Source: Streptomyces sp. DH12 (GTDB lineage: Bacteria; Actinomycetota; Actinomycetes; Streptomycetales; Streptomycetaceae). Taken from it: DNA of 64,000 bases. How positions within the stretch are numbered: position 1 is the first letter of the stretch; each line of letters opens with the position of its first letter. Of this stretch, positions 11,717-21,112 are shown piece after piece. A program made the translations under genes and the position numbers. Below the pieces are notes generated by a model. The model made no database searches, had not been told where the DNA came from, and saw only the letters and a program-made list of their open reading frames with translations. The stretch lies in contig NZ_JAHWGT010000007.1 of NCBI RefSeq assembly GCF_020873895.1, forward strand, positions 124,001-188,000. The letters are read 5' to 3'.

Positions 11717-12469
11717 TCAGGCGTCGACCTTGGCCATCACGTCGTCCGAGACGTCGAAGTTGGCGAAGACGTTCTGCACGTCGTCGCTGTCCTCCAGCGC
11801 GTCGATCAGCTTGAAGATCTTGCGCGCGCCCTCCTCGTCCAGCTCGACCTGCATGGTCGGGACGAAGTTGGCGTCGGCCGAGTCGTAGTCGATGCCGGCC
11901 TCCTGCAGGGCGGTGCGGACCGCGACCAGGTCGGTGGCCTCGCTGATCACCTCGAAGGTGTCGCCGAGGTCGTTGACCTCCTCCGCGCCGGCGTCGAGGA
12001 CCGCGCCGAGCACGTCGTCCTCGGTCAGCTCGCCCTTGGGGACGATCACCACGCCCTTGCGGTTGAAGAGGTACGACACCGAGCCCGGGTCGGCCATCGA
12101 GCCGCCGTTGCGGGTCATGGCGACGCGCACGTCGGAGGCGGCGCGGTTGCGGTTGTCGGTGAGGCACTCGATCAGCACGGCGACGCCGTTCGGGCCGTAG
12201 CCCTCGTACATGATCGTCTCGTAGTCGGCGCCGCCGGCCTCCAGGCCGGCGCCGCGCTTGACCGCGGAGTCGATGTTCTTGTTCGGCACCGAGCTCTTCT
12301 TGGCCTTCTGGATGGCGTCGAAGAGGGTCGGGTTGCCGTCGGGGTCGGCGCCGCCGGTGCGGGCCGCGACCTCGATGTTCTTGATCAGCTTCGCGAAGAG
12401 CTTGCCGCGCTTGGCGTCGATCACGGCCTTCTTGTGCTTCGTCGTAGCCCATTTAGAGTGGCCGGACAT
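11717..12469 (-). CDS. YebC/PmpR family DNA-binding regulatory protein
   Basis: The 250-residue protein starts [14 protein letters not shown], the diagnostic YebC N-terminus, and contains [12 protein letters not shown] and the GYGPNGVA motif. YebC family members bind DNA and act as transcription regulators; some members have more recently been tied to translation of proline-rich stretches. Its place directly upstream of ruvC is conserved across many bacteria. The ATG at 12469 follows GGAGACAGGCAG. Which of the family's roles applies here cannot be read from sequence. Confidence 0.95.
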   Translation of the reverse strand: MSGHSKWATTKHKKAVIDAKRGKLFAKLIKNIEVAARTGGADPDGNPTLFDAIQKAKKSSVPNKNIDSAVKRGAGLEAGGADYETIMYEGYGPNGVAVLIECLTDNRNRAASDVRVAMTRNGGSMADPGSVSYLFNRKGVVIVPKGELTEDDVLGAVLDAGAEEVNDLGDTFEVISEATDLVAVRTALQEAGIDYDSADANFVPTMQVELDEEGARKIFKLIDALEDSDDVQNVFANFDVSDDVMAKVDA

Positions 12470-12529
12470 CTGCCTGTCTCCTTCGCGTAACCCAATTCAG
12501 AACGAACCACCGGCGATCCTACCGGGATC

Positions 12530-13126
12530 TCATCCGAGCGCGGCGCGCACCATGTCGACGAACAGGGCGTGCAGCCGGTGGTCACCGGTGAGCTCGGGGT
12601 GGAAGGAGGTGGCGAGCGCGTTGCCCTGGCGCACCGCGACGATGTGGTCGTCGTGACGGGCGAGGACCTCCGTGGAGGCCCCGACGGACTCGACCCACGG
12701 GGCGCGGATGAAGACGCCCTCCACGGGGCCGCCCTCGACGCCGGCGACGTCGACGCGCGCCTCGAAGGACTCGTTCTGCCGCCCGAAGGCGTTGCGGCGG
12801 ACGATCATGTCGATGCCGCCGAGCGTCTCCTGGCCCGAGCGCGGGTCGAGGATCTTGTCGGCGAGCATGATGAGTCCGGCGCAGGTGCCGTAGACCGGCA
12901 TGCCGGCCGCGACGCGCTCGCGCAGCGGCTCCATCATGCCGAAGAGGTGCGCCAGTTTGGAGATGGTCGTGGACTCGCCGCCCGGGATGACCACTCCGTC
13001 GACCTCGGCGAGTTCTTCGGGGCGCCGGACCGGCCTGGCCACGGCGTCCGCCGCGGCCAGGGCGATCAGGTGCTCCCGGACGTCGCCCTGGAGGGCCAGG
13101 ACGCCGACGACGGGGGTGTTGCCCAT
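12530..13126 (-). CDS. pdxT: PLP synthase glutaminase subunit PdxT
   Basis: PdxT releases ammonia from glutamine and channels it to PdxS for pyridoxal 5'-phosphate synthesis. The 198-residue product contains the GGES motif (49-52), the nucleophile Cys82 in GTCAG, and the His176/Glu178 pair in FHPEL, a complete class I glutaminase triad. Its ATG lies 5 nt after the pdxS stop, consistent with the 12+12 PdxST complex being made from one mRNA. Confidence 0.97.
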   Translation of the reverse strand: MGNTPVVGVLALQGDVREHLIALAAADAVARPVRRPEELAEVDGVVIPGGESTTISKLAHLFGMMEPLRERVAAGMPVYGTCAGLIMLADKILDPRSGQETLGGIDMIVRRNAFGRQNESFEARVDVAGVEGGPVEGVFIRAPWVESVGASTEVLARHDDHIVAVRQGNALATSFHPELTGDHRLHALFVDMVRAALG

Positions 13127-13131
13127 GGGTG

Positions 13132-14046
13132 TTACCAGCCCCGGTTCGCGTAGCGCTCGGCCTCGGGCAGGGTGTCGCAGTTGATGCCGACCATGGCCTC
13201 GCCCAGGTTGCGGGAGGCGTCGGCGATGATCTTCGGGTCGTCGTAGAAGGTGGTGGCCTTCACGATGGCGGCGGCGCGCTTGGCCGGGTCACCGGACTTG
13301 AAGATGCCGGAGCCGACGAACACGCCCTCGGCGCCGAGCTGGCGCATGAGCGCGGCGTCGGCCGGGGTGGCGACGCCACCGGCGGAGAAGAGCACGACCG
13401 GCAGCTTGCCGAGCTCGGAGACCTCCTTGACCAGCTCGTACGGGGCGCGCAGCTCCTTGGCGGCGGCGAACAGCTCGTTGTTGTCGAAGCCGCGCAGCTT
13501 GGCGATCTCGTTCTTGATCTGGCGCAGGTGGCGGACGGCCTCGACGACGTTGCCGGTGCCGGCCTCGCCCTTGGAGCGGATCATGGCCGCGCCCTCGGCG
13601 ATGCGGCGCAGGGCCTCGCCGAGGTTGGTGGCGCCGCAGACGAAGGGGGTGGTGAAGGCCCACTTGTCGGAGTGGTTGACCTCGTCGGCCGGGGTCAGGA
13701 CCTCGGACTCGTCGATGTAGTCGACGCCGAGGGACTGCAGGACCTGGGCCTCGACGAAGTGGCCGATGCGGGACTTGGCCATGACGGGGATCGAGACGGC
13801 CTCGATGATCTCCTCGATCATGTTGGGGTCCGACATGCGGGCCACGCCGCCGTCCTTGCGGATGTCGGCGGGCACGCGCTCCAGCGCCATGACGGCCACG
13901 GCGCCCGCGTCCTCGGCGATCTTCGCCTGCTCGGCGTTGACGACGTCCATGATCACGCCGCCCTTGAGCTGCTCGGCCATGCCGCGCTTCACGCGCGCGG
14001 TGCCGGTCTCGGGGGACTGCGGGGTGGTGGTGGGCGTGGTGGACAC
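13132..14046 (-). CDS. pdxS: PLP synthase lyase subunit PdxS
   Basis: PdxS makes pyridoxal 5'-phosphate directly from ribose 5-phosphate, glyceraldehyde 3-phosphate and ammonia. The 304-residue barrel protein shows [17 protein letters not shown] at the N-terminus, [10 protein letters not shown] and [11 protein letters not shown]. The GTG at 14046 is chosen because it gives the family length and has GAGG about 7 nt upstream; the longer open frame to 14265 is not conserved in character. A Thr/Pro-rich stretch of about 15 residues precedes the barrel. Confidence 0.97.
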   Translation of the reverse strand: MSTTPTTTPQSPETGTARVKRGMAEQLKGGVIMDVVNAEQAKIAEDAGAVAVMALERVPADIRKDGGVARMSDPNMIEEIIEAVSIPVMAKSRIGHFVEAQVLQSLGVDYIDESEVLTPADEVNHSDKWAFTTPFVCGATNLGEALRRIAEGAAMIRSKGEAGTGNVVEAVRHLRQIKNEIAKLRGFDNNELFAAAKELRAPYELVKEVSELGKLPVVLFSAGGVATPADAALMRQLGAEGVFVGSGIFKSGDPAKRAAAIVKATTFYDDPKIIADASRNLGEAMVGINCDTLPEAERYANRGW

Positions 14047-14293
14047 GAAGACCTCACTCGGGCATACGGGGCGGGTACGACGACCCGGGGACAACACAGG
14101 CGAGGAAACACGGCCCGCCCAGTCCACAGCAAGGGCCAATGGTGAGGTGGTGGCTCGTTTTGCCCACCCCGCGGCATCCGGGCCGGGACTCGGGGGTACG
14201 GCGGTGCGGCCCGGACGCCCGACAGCCGACAGCCGACAGCCCGCACCGCAGTCCGCACCCGGCACCGTACCCGGGGCGCTGGTGCGCGCCGCC

Positions 14294-14836
14294 TCAGGCC
14301 GCCCGGTCCGCCAGGGCCACCGGCGGCTCGTCGTCCATCTCGAACGCCATCGGGAACGGCGCGTGCCCCGCCAGCCGGAACCACCGCACCGCGCGGTGCC
14401 GCCGCAGCGCCCGGGCCGCGCGCACGGAGTCGTTGTGGAACCGCCGGGCCATCGGCACCCGTCGCACCGCCGCGGCCAGTTCGCCGGCCGCCTCGTCGCC
14501 GCCGGGCACCTCCCGTACGGCCGCCATCTGCTCCGGCTCGCCGAACACCGCGCGCAGCGCCTGGCTCAACTCGCTCTCCGCGACCTCCCGCTGCTCCTCC
14601 TCGGCCTGCCGCGCCGCGTGGGCGGCCTGGTAGAGGACGATCGACGCCGCCGGGTCGAGGACCCCGGCGGTGGCCAGCTCCTGGGCGACCGAGGCGCGGC
14701 GCAGCAACTGCGCGTCGAGCGCGGCGCGTGCGGCGTCGATACGGGCGTGCAGCCGGTCGAGCCGCCCCGCGGTCCAGCTCAGGTACAGGCCGATCGCGAC
14801 GAGGGCGACGGCGATCCAGATCAGCGTTACGGTCAC
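14294..14836 (-). CDS. LemA-like membrane protein
   Basis: The 180-residue product opens with one hydrophobic helix ([18 protein letters not shown]) followed by a long helical region ([23 protein letters not shown]) and a C-terminal part with [14 protein letters not shown]-terminal helix, arginine-flanked helices and the RRFxNDSV motif resemble the LemA family, whose function is unknown. The GTG at 14836 is 11 nt after the stop of the metallo-hydrolase gene, so it probably belongs to the same transcript. LemA assignment is by motif resemblance only. Confidence 0.7.
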   Translation of the reverse strand: MTVTLIWIAVALVAIGLYLSWTAGRLDRLHARIDAARAALDAQLLRRASVAQELATAGVLDPAASIVLYQAAHAARQAEEEQREVAESELSQALRAVFGEPEQMAAVREVPGGDEAAGELAAAVRRVPMARRFHNDSVRAARALRRHRAVRWFRLAGHAPFPMAFEMDDEPPVALADRAA

Positions 14837-14847
14837 GGGCCGAAAGG

Positions 14848-15603
14848 CTACCGGGGCCGCCGCGCCGGCCCCTCCCCCGTCCGCGGGGCGCCCCCGCCCG
14901 GCGGCATGGCGCCCTCCCACACGGACCGGTCGTGGGCGAAGAGCACCCGCCCGGGGGCGAAGTCGGCCAGCCGGTCGAGCCAGGCCGGGTGGGGCGGCCG
15001 GTCGGTGCCGGGGGTGTGGAGCCCGGCCCGGCGGGCCATCTCGTCGGAGGCGAACTCCGACGCGAAGTCCCGGGCCTGCCCGGCGAGGACGGTCGTCCCC
15101 GCCGGCCCGGACACCACCAGCGACTGGTGGCCGTCGGTGTGCCCGGGGGTGGGGACGACCGTCACGCCGGGCCACACCTCCGCCTCGCCGTCGAGCTCCT
15201 CGTACCGGGCGCCGGGGTGGTCCACCAGGGCGTCGATGGTGTGGCCGCCCGCCCGGGCGGCGGCGAGTTCCGCGCGCTGGACGAGCACCGGCCGGCCGGC
15301 GAACGCCGGGTTGCCGCCGCAGTGGTCGAAGTGGAGGTGGCAGTTGACCACGAGCCGGACGTCCTCGGGCGCGGCGCCCGCGTCGGCGAGCGCGGCCCGC
15401 AGGTCCCGGCGCCGGGGCCGGTAGTGCGCCTCGGCCTCCGGGTCGCCCGTGCCGATGCCGGTGTCGAACAGCAGCAGACCGGCCGCGTGGCGCACGAGGT
15501 ACGCCAGGACCGGCTCGACCCGCGGCAGGCCGGTGCCGGTCTCCACCGCGGGCCGCACGAAGTACCCCAGGTCGAGTCTGCGGACCACCGCGCTCCCGGC
15601 CAT
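14848..15603 (-). CDS. metallo-beta-lactamase fold hydrolase
   Basis: The 251-residue protein has the zinc-binding HLHFDH (His89, His91, Asp93, His94), a further His155 in PTPGHTDGH and a late FAHD. The arrangement resembles the N-acyl-homoserine lactonase branch of the superfamily (FDTGIGTG near residue 46). The segment that usually supplies the bridging Asp reads AGQARD. Substrate is unknown; lactone or ester hydrolysis is a reasonable guess only. It lies between pimA and the LemA-like gene in a co-oriented run. Confidence 0.85.
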   Translation of the reverse strand: MAGSAVVRRLDLGYFVRPAVETGTGLPRVEPVLAYLVRHAAGLLLFDTGIGTGDPEAEAHYRPRRRDLRAALADAGAAPEDVRLVVNCHLHFDHCGGNPAFAGRPVLVQRAELAAARAGGHTIDALVDHPGARYEELDGEAEVWPGVTVVPTPGHTDGHQSLVVSGPAGTTVLAGQARDFASEFASDEMARRAGLHTPGTDRPPHPAWLDRLADFAPGRVLFAHDRSVWEGAMPPGGGAPRTGEGPARRPR

Positions 15604-15668
15604 CGGCCCTCCCCCCCCTCCTGCCGCGCGCCCCCTCCGGGCGGACGGCGCCGCGTTCCGGACAGTAC

Positions 15669-16832
15669 CTAGTCGCGCGCCAGCCCCCAGCGCGCCAGCA
15701 GCCCCGTGGCCCGCTCGTCGGTGGCGACGGAGGCCGCGCCGTCGGTGACCGTCTCGTACACCGCCAGGATGTCCGCCCCGACCGTCGACCAGTCGAAGCG
15801 CCGCACGTGCGCGCTGCCCCGGGCGCTGAGCTCGGCGCGGCGGGGCGCGTCGCCGAGGAGGCGGACGGCCGCGTCGGCGAGGGCGTCGGCGTCCTCGTTG
15901 GCGAAGAGCTCGCCGGCCGCGCCCCGGTCCAGGACCTGGGCGAACGCGTCGAGGTCGCTGGCGAGCACGGGCGCGCCCGCCGACAGCGCCTCGACGAGGA
16001 TGATGCCGAAGCTCTCACCGCCGGTGTTGGGCGCCACGTACACGTCGACGCTGCGCAGCAGCCGCGCCTTGTCCTCGTCGCTGACCATGCCGAGGAACTC
16101 CACGCGCCGGCGCATCCCGGCCGGGAGGGACGCCACCGCCTCCTCCTCGTCTCCCCGGCCGGCGACCAGCAGCCGGGTGTCGGGGAGGGCGTCGAGGATG
16201 CGCGGGAGCGCCTTCATCAGCACGGGGAGTCCCTTGCGGGGCTCGTCGATGCGGCCGATGAACCCGAGCGTGCCGCCCTGCCAGGCGGCCTTCGGCTCGG
16301 CGCGGGCGAAGAAGTCCACGTCCACGCCGTTGGGGATGACGACGGCGTCCCCGCCGAGGTGTTCCACCAGCGTGCGCCGGGCGTACTCGCTCACCGCGAT
16401 CCGCGCGCTGATCTTCTCCAGCGCGGGCTGGAGGATCGGGTACGCGGCGATCATCGCCCGGGAGCGCGGGTTCGAGGTGTGGAACGTGGCCACGATCGGC
16501 CCCTGCGCTGCCCAGCAGGCGAGCAGGCCCAGCGACGGCGACGTCGGCTCGTGGATGTGGATCACGTCGAAGGTGCCCTCGTGCAGCCACCGCCGTACCC
16601 GCGCCGCCGACAGGAAGCCGAAGTTCAGCCGGGCCACGGAGCCGTTGTACGGCACGGGGACGGCCCGGCCGGCCGAGACGACGTAAGGCGGCAGCGGCGT
16701 CCCGTCGTCGGCGGGGGCCAGCACCGAGACGTGGTGGCCGAGGCGGATCAGGTGCTCGGCCAGGTCGCGGATGTGGAACTGGACGCCGCCGGGGACGTCC
16801 CACGAGTAGGGGCAGACGATGCCGATCCTCAC
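15669..16832 (-). CDS. pimA: phosphatidylinositol alpha-mannosyltransferase PimA
   Basis: PimA transfers mannose from GDP-mannose to phosphatidylinositol on the cytosolic face, the first step of phosphatidylinositol mannoside synthesis. The 387-residue GT4-type protein has GGVQFHIRDLAEHL near the N-terminus, an HIHEP motif, IPNGVDV, and the EX7E nucleotide-sugar motif in GGESFGIILVEA. The GTG at 16832 overlaps the stop of the acyltransferase gene by 4 nt (GTGA). The neighbours pgsA and patA make the substrate and acylate the product, which supports PimA over other GT4 enzymes. Confidence 0.9.
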   Translation of the reverse strand: MRIGIVCPYSWDVPGGVQFHIRDLAEHLIRLGHHVSVLAPADDGTPLPPYVVSAGRAVPVPYNGSVARLNFGFLSAARVRRWLHEGTFDVIHIHEPTSPSLGLLACWAAQGPIVATFHTSNPRSRAMIAAYPILQPALEKISARIAVSEYARRTLVEHLGGDAVVIPNGVDVDFFARAEPKAAWQGGTLGFIGRIDEPRKGLPVLMKALPRILDALPDTRLLVAGRGDEEEAVASLPAGMRRRVEFLGMVSDEDKARLLRSVDVYVAPNTGGESFGIILVEALSAGAPVLASDLDAFAQVLDRGAAGELFANEDADALADAAVRLLGDAPRRAELSARGSAHVRRFDWSTVGADILAVYETVTDGAASVATDERATGLLARWGLARD

Positions 16833-17740
16833 GCGGGCCCCCCGGGGGTCTCCAGGTCGGCGGACCACAGCCGCTGCAGCATGTGCCAGTCCTCCGGGTG
16901 CTCGGCGATGCCGCCCGCGAAGGCGTCGGCCAGCGCCTGGGTCATCACGGCCGTCTTCTCGGCGCGCGTTCCCGACGCGGGCACGTCCACGGGCTGGTGG
17001 ATCCGACCCCGCATCGTCGTCGCGTCCTCGTACCAGAGCGTGGCGGGCAGCAGCAGCGCGCCCGTCTGCTGGGCGAGCAGCGCGGGCCCGGCGGGCATCC
17101 GCGCCCGCTCGCCGAAGAAGTCGACCTCGACGCCGGACGCCGACAGGTCGCGGTCGGCGACCAGGCACACCAGCCCGCCGGAGCGCAGCCGCCGGGCGAG
17201 CGCGCCGAAGGCGCTGCCGCCGGTGTGCGGGATCACCTCCATGCCCAGCGACTCGCGGTACGCCACGAAGCGGTCGTACAGCGACTCGGGCTTCAGCCGT
17301 TCGGCGACCGTCGTGAACGGCACGCCGAGCGCCCGGGTCGCCCACACGCCGGCGAGGTCCCAGTTGGCCAGGTGCGGGAGCGCCAGGACGACGCCCCGGC
17401 CGGCCGCGAGGGTGTCGGTCAGGCGGTCGATGTCCTCGATGCCTACGGACCGCCGCACCTGCTCCTCGCTCCAGGCCGGCAGCCGGAAGGACTCCATCCA
17501 GTACCGCATGTACGAGCGCATCCCGGCCCGGGACAGCTCCGCGAGCCGCCGGGGGTCGGCGTCGGGCACGACCCGGGCCAGGTTCGCCTCCAGCTGGAGC
17601 ACGCCCCGGCCGCGCCGCTTCCACGCCGTGTCGGCGATGCGCCGGCCGAGCGCGGCGGCGACGGGCGCGGGGAGCTTCTTCACCGTGCTCCAGCCCGCCC
17701 CGTACAGGGCGTCGGTCAGCCGGTCCCTGGCGCCGCTCAT
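16829..17740 (-). CDS. patA: phosphatidylinositol mannoside acyltransferase
   Basis: This 303-residue LpxL/HtrB-type acyltransferase has the HX4D catalytic motif in LPHLANWDLAG, a later VADRDLSASGVEVDFFG block and PAGPALLAQQTG. In actinobacteria the enzyme next to pimA acylates the mannose of phosphatidylinositol mannosides. The ATG at 17740 overlaps the pgsA stop by 4 nt (ATGA), and its stop overlaps the pimA start, so the three genes form a tightly coupled pathway operon. Confidence 0.9.
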   Translation of the reverse strand: MSGARDRLTDALYGAGWSTVKKLPAPVAAALGRRIADTAWKRRGRGVLQLEANLARVVPDADPRRLAELSRAGMRSYMRYWMESFRLPAWSEEQVRRSVGIEDIDRLTDTLAAGRGVVLALPHLANWDLAGVWATRALGVPFTTVAERLKPESLYDRFVAYRESLGMEVIPHTGGSAFGALARRLRSGGLVCLVADRDLSASGVEVDFFGERARMPAGPALLAQQTGALLLPATLWYEDATTMRGRIHQPVDVPASGTRAEKTAVMTQALADAFAGGIAEHPEDWHMLQRLWSADLETPGGPA

Positions 17741-18405
17741 GACGTGGCCTCGCTGCCCCTGGGGGTACCGCCGCCGGCGTCGGCCTCCGCGGCCTCGCGG
17801 CGGACCGTGACGACCCGCTGCCCGAGGGTCACCGCGCTGCCGACGGCCACCGCCCACAGGGCGACGGGCAGCAGGATCTGCACGCCCGGCACGCCGAAGC
17901 CGTGCAGGCCGGCCAGTCCCGCGGCGACGAGCGAGACGACGAGCCGCTCGGCCCGTTCGACCAGGCCGTTCACCGCGACGGGCAGCCCGATCGCCTCGCC
18001 GCGCGCCTTCGTGTACGACACGACCTGCCCGCTGGCCAGGCAGAAGATGGACACCGCGCACAGCACGTCGTCGTCACCGCCGCCGGCGTACCAGAGCGCG
18101 AAGCCGCCGAAGATCGCCCCGTCGGCGACGCGGTCCAGCGTGGAGTCGAGGAACGCCCCCCAACGGCTGGAGACGCCGGCCTGACGTGCCATGTTGCCGT
18201 CGACGAGGTCGGAGAACACGAAGAGCGTGATCACGATCGTGCCCCAGAAGAACTCCCCGCGCGGGAAGAAGACCAGCGCTCCCGCCACGACGCCCGCGGT
18301 GCCCACGAGCGTCACCGCGTCGGGGGTCACCCCGCGGCGGAGGAGAAACGCGGCGAACGGTGTGAGAACACGCGTGAAGAACGCACGCGCGTACTTGTTC
18401 AGCAT
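17737..18405 (-). CDS. pgsA: phosphatidylinositol phosphate synthase (CDP-alcohol phosphatidyltransferase)
   Basis: The enzyme joins CDP-diacylglycerol to inositol phosphate to give phosphatidylinositol phosphate, the base for mannosides. The 222-residue membrane protein contains the complete family motif DGx2ARx8Gx3Dx3D (DG at VDGNMARQ, ending LDSTLD) and about six membrane helices. The ATG at 18405 begins MLNKYARAFFTRV, a typical N-terminus for this family. The C-terminus is a short charged cytosolic tail. It is the first gene of the pgsA-patA-pimA set. The function within the superfamily is inferred from this context. Confidence 0.9.
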   Translation of the reverse strand: MLNKYARAFFTRVLTPFAAFLLRRGVTPDAVTLVGTAGVVAGALVFFPRGEFFWGTIVITLFVFSDLVDGNMARQAGVSSRWGAFLDSTLDRVADGAIFGGFALWYAGGGDDDVLCAVSIFCLASGQVVSYTKARGEAIGLPVAVNGLVERAERLVVSLVAAGLAGLHGFGVPGVQILLPVALWAVAVGSAVTLGQRVVTVRREAAEADAGGGTPRGSEATS

Positions 18406-18689
18406 GGCCTTCCCGAGGGGTAGGTGGCCGGGCGGCCCCTTCGGCCACCGGCTGGCCCATCGTAGCCACGGACGGTGGCGGCCGACCCCCGGGCACCCGC
18501 GGCACCCCTCCGACGTCGGTCGATGTCCGACGTATGGACGCAGCCCCGGCGGGGTGGAAAGCTCGAAGGACGACCGCGGGCACCGCAGGAGCCGACCCGC
18601 CCGGGCCGGGGCCCCGCGCCCCCACCCCGCTCCCCGTGACGAGCCCGCGCCCCCCACCTCACCGTCCACCAGCGATCGGGAGGAAGAAC

Positions 18690-20903
18690 ATGGGCGACAA
18701 GGCGCACACCCACCTCGGGGCCGCCGGCAGGGCGGCTACGGCCGACCAGCCCTCATCCATCAGGAACGTGGTGCTGGTCGGCCACAGCGGATCCGGCAAG
18801 ACCACCCTCGTCGAGGCCCTCGCGCTCACCGCGGGCGCCGTCAACCGGGCGGGGCGCGTGGAGGACGGCTCCACGCTCTCCGACCACGACGAGATCGAAC
18901 ACCGCAGGCAGCGGTCGGTGCAGCTCTCCCTCGTCCCCGTCGAGTGGGGCGGTTGCAAGATCAACCTCCTCGACGCCCCCGGCTACGCGGACTTCGTCGG
19001 CGAGCTCCGCGCCGGACTGCGCGCCGCCGACGCCGCGCTCTTCGTCGTCTCGGCCGCCCAGGAGGAGGGCGCCGTCGCCGGCTCGACCCGGCTGATCTGG
19101 GAGGAGTGCGCGGCCGTCGGCATGCCGCGCGCCATCGTCGTCACCCACCTCGACACGGCCCGCACCGACTACGCGCGGCTCACCCGCGTGTGCGGGGAGC
19201 TGTTCGGCGGCGACGACCCCGACGCCGTCCTCCCGCTGTACCTCCCCGTCCTCGGCCCCGAGGCCCCCGACGGGCACGCCCCGGCCACCGGCCTGGTCGG
19301 CCTCCTCACCCGCCGGATCCTCGACTACTCCACCGGTGAGCGGCGCGAGGACCCGCCGGACGACGCGCAGCTCCCCCTGATCGAGGAGGCCCGCAACCGG
19401 CTCATCGAGGGCATCATCGCGGAGAGCGAGGACGAGACCCTCATGGACCGCTACCTCGCCGGCGAGGACATCGACCTCAAGACGCTCGTCGAGGACCTGG
19501 AGAAGGCCGTCGCCCGCGGCACCTTCCACCCGGTGCTCGCCGCCGCGCCCGCGCCCCCGGGCGGCCGGCAGGGCCTGGGCACCGTCGAACTCCTCGACCT
19601 GATCACCCGCGGCTTCCCCACGCCGTCGGAGCGGCCCGCCCCCGAGGTCACCACCCCCCACGGCGAGCCCCGCCCCGCCCTGTCCTGCGACCCGGACGGC
19701 CCGCTCGCTGCGGAGGTCGTCAAGACGACGTCCGACCCGTACGTCGGCCGCATCTCCCTCGTCCGCGTCTTCTCCGGAACGCTCCGCCCCGACGAGACGG
19801 TCCACGTCTCGGGCCACGGGCTCGCCGACCGGGGGCACGAGGACCACGACGTCGACGAGCGCGTCGGCTCCCTCTTCGCCCCGTTCGGCAGGCAGCAGCG
19901 CCCGATGGCCCACTGCGTCGCGGGCGACCTCGCCTGCGTCGCCAAGCTGTCGCGCGCCGAGACGGGCGACACCCTGTCGGCCAAGGACGACCCGCTCCTC
20001 ATGGAGCCCTGGACCATGCCCGACCCGCTGCTGCCCCTGGCCATCCGGGCCCGCAGCAAGGCCGACGAGGACAAGCTCTCCCAGGGCCTCGCCCGGCTGG
20101 CCGCCGAGGACCCCACCATGCGGCTGGAGCAGAACCCCGACACCCACCAGGTCGTCCTGTGGTGCCTCGGCGAGGCCCATGTGGACGTCGCCCTCGAACG
20201 GCTGCGGGGCCGCTACGGCGTCCAGGTCGACGCCGTCCCCCACCGGGTCGCGCTGCGCGAGACGTTCGGCGCCCCCGCCGCCGCCCGCGGACGCCACGTC
20301 AAGCAGTCCGGCGGGCACGGCCAGTTCGCCATCTGCGACATCGAGGTGGAGCCGCTGCCGCCCGGCTCCGGCATCGAGTTCGTCGACAAGGTCGTCGGCG
20401 GCGCCGTGCCGCGCCAGTTCATCCCCTCGGTGGAGAAGGGCGTACGCGCCCAGGCCGCCCGCGGCGTCGCCGCCGGGTACCCCCTCGTCGACGTCCGCGT
20501 CACACTGGTCGACGGCAAGGCGCACTCGGTGGACTCCTCCGACGCCGCGTTCCAGACGGCCGGCGCCCTGGCCCTGCGCGAGGCCGCCGCGGGCAGCCCC
20601 GTCAGCCTGCTGGAGCCCGTCGCCGAGGTCCGCGTCCTCGTCCCCGACGAGTTCGTCGGCCCCGTCATGAGCGACCTGTCCGGCCGCCGCGGCCGCGTCG
20701 TCGGCACCGAGCAGGCCGGCCCGGGACGCACCCTGGTCCGCGCCGACGTACCCGAGCTCGAGATCGGCCGGTACGCCGTCGACCTCCGCTCCCTCGCCCA
20801 CGGCACCGGCCGCTTCAGCCGCTGCTACGCACGCCACGAGGCGGTGCCGCCGCACGTCGCCGACCGGCTCCGCGCGCAGGAGCCCGAGCACTCCGCCCGC
20901 TGA
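18690..20903 (+). CDS. elongation factor G-like protein (EF-G2 type)
   Basis: The 737-residue protein has all EF-G domains: an N-terminal GTPase with G1 GHSGSGKTT and G3 DAPGYADF, then domains II, III, IV (FAICDIEVEPL, GGAVPRQFIPSVEKG) and V. The G4 motif, normally NKxD, reads THLD here, so guanine recognition is atypical. In mycobacteria the corresponding EF-G2 has been reported to lack ribosome-dependent GTPase activity (from memory), so the role may be regulatory or stress-related rather than core elongation. The ATG at 18690 has GGGAGGAAG upstream. A 22-residue N-terminal extension precedes the G domain. Confidence 0.9.
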   Translation: MGDKAHTHLGAAGRAATADQPSSIRNVVLVGHSGSGKTTLVEALALTAGAVNRAGRVEDGSTLSDHDEIEHRRQRSVQLSLVPVEWGGCKINLLDAPGYADFVGELRAGLRAADAALFVVSAAQEEGAVAGSTRLIWEECAAVGMPRAIVVTHLDTARTDYARLTRVCGELFGGDDPDAVLPLYLPVLGPEAPDGHAPATGLVGLLTRRILDYSTGERREDPPDDAQLPLIEEARNRLIEGIIAESEDETLMDRYLAGEDIDLKTLVEDLEKAVARGTFHPVLAAAPAPPGGRQGLGTVELLDLITRGFPTPSERPAPEVTTPHGEPRPALSCDPDGPLAAEVVKTTSDPYVGRISLVRVFSGTLRPDETVHVSGHGLADRGHEDHDVDERVGSLFAPFGRQQRPMAHCVAGDLACVAKLSRAETGDTLSAKDDPLLMEPWTMPDPLLPLAIRARSKADEDKLSQGLARLAAEDPTMRLEQNPDTHQVVLWCLGEAHVDVALERLRGRYGVQVDAVPHRVALRETFGAPAAARGRHVKQSGGHGQFAICDIEVEPLPPGSGIEFVDKVVGGAVPRQFIPSVEKGVRAQAARGVAAGYPLVDVRVTLVDGKAHSVDSSDAAFQTAGALALREAAAGSPVSLLEPVAEVRVLVPDEFVGPVMSDLSGRRGRVVGTEQAGPGRTLVRADVPELEIGRYAVDLRSLAHGTGRFSRCYARHEAVPPHVADRLRAQEPEHSAR

Positions 20904-20927
20904 CCGCGCCGAGCGCCGCCGAACGCG

Positions 20928-20961
20928 GGCCGCCCGCCGACTCCCCTCCCGGCGGGCGGCC
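20928..20961 (+). terminator. terminator after the EF-G2 gene
   Basis: A perfect 12-bp GC stem (20928-20939 with 20950-20961) and a 10-nt loop lie 25 nt after the stop codon. Confidence 0.7.
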
Positions 20962-20982
20962 TTCGGCTGTCCCGGTTCCGAC

Positions 20983-21011
20983 TGACGCGCGGGCCGACTC
21001 CCCGATAGGCT
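20983..21011 (+). promoter_or_regulatory. candidate promoter of the 540-aa membrane protein gene
   Basis: TGACGC (20983-20988), a 17-nt spacer and TAGGCT (21006-21011) resemble a housekeeping promoter. It lies directly after the EF-G2 terminator, so the next gene is probably transcribed on its own with a leader of about 95 nt. Confidence 0.5.
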
Positions 21012-21112
21012 GGAGCGCCCAGCTCAGCAGGTGTGCGACCCGGCCGAGTTGGGAAGGGCCGCAGTGCGGGGTCAGGGATGCGGCACGTGCGTCGATGGGG
21101 GCGAAGGCGACA

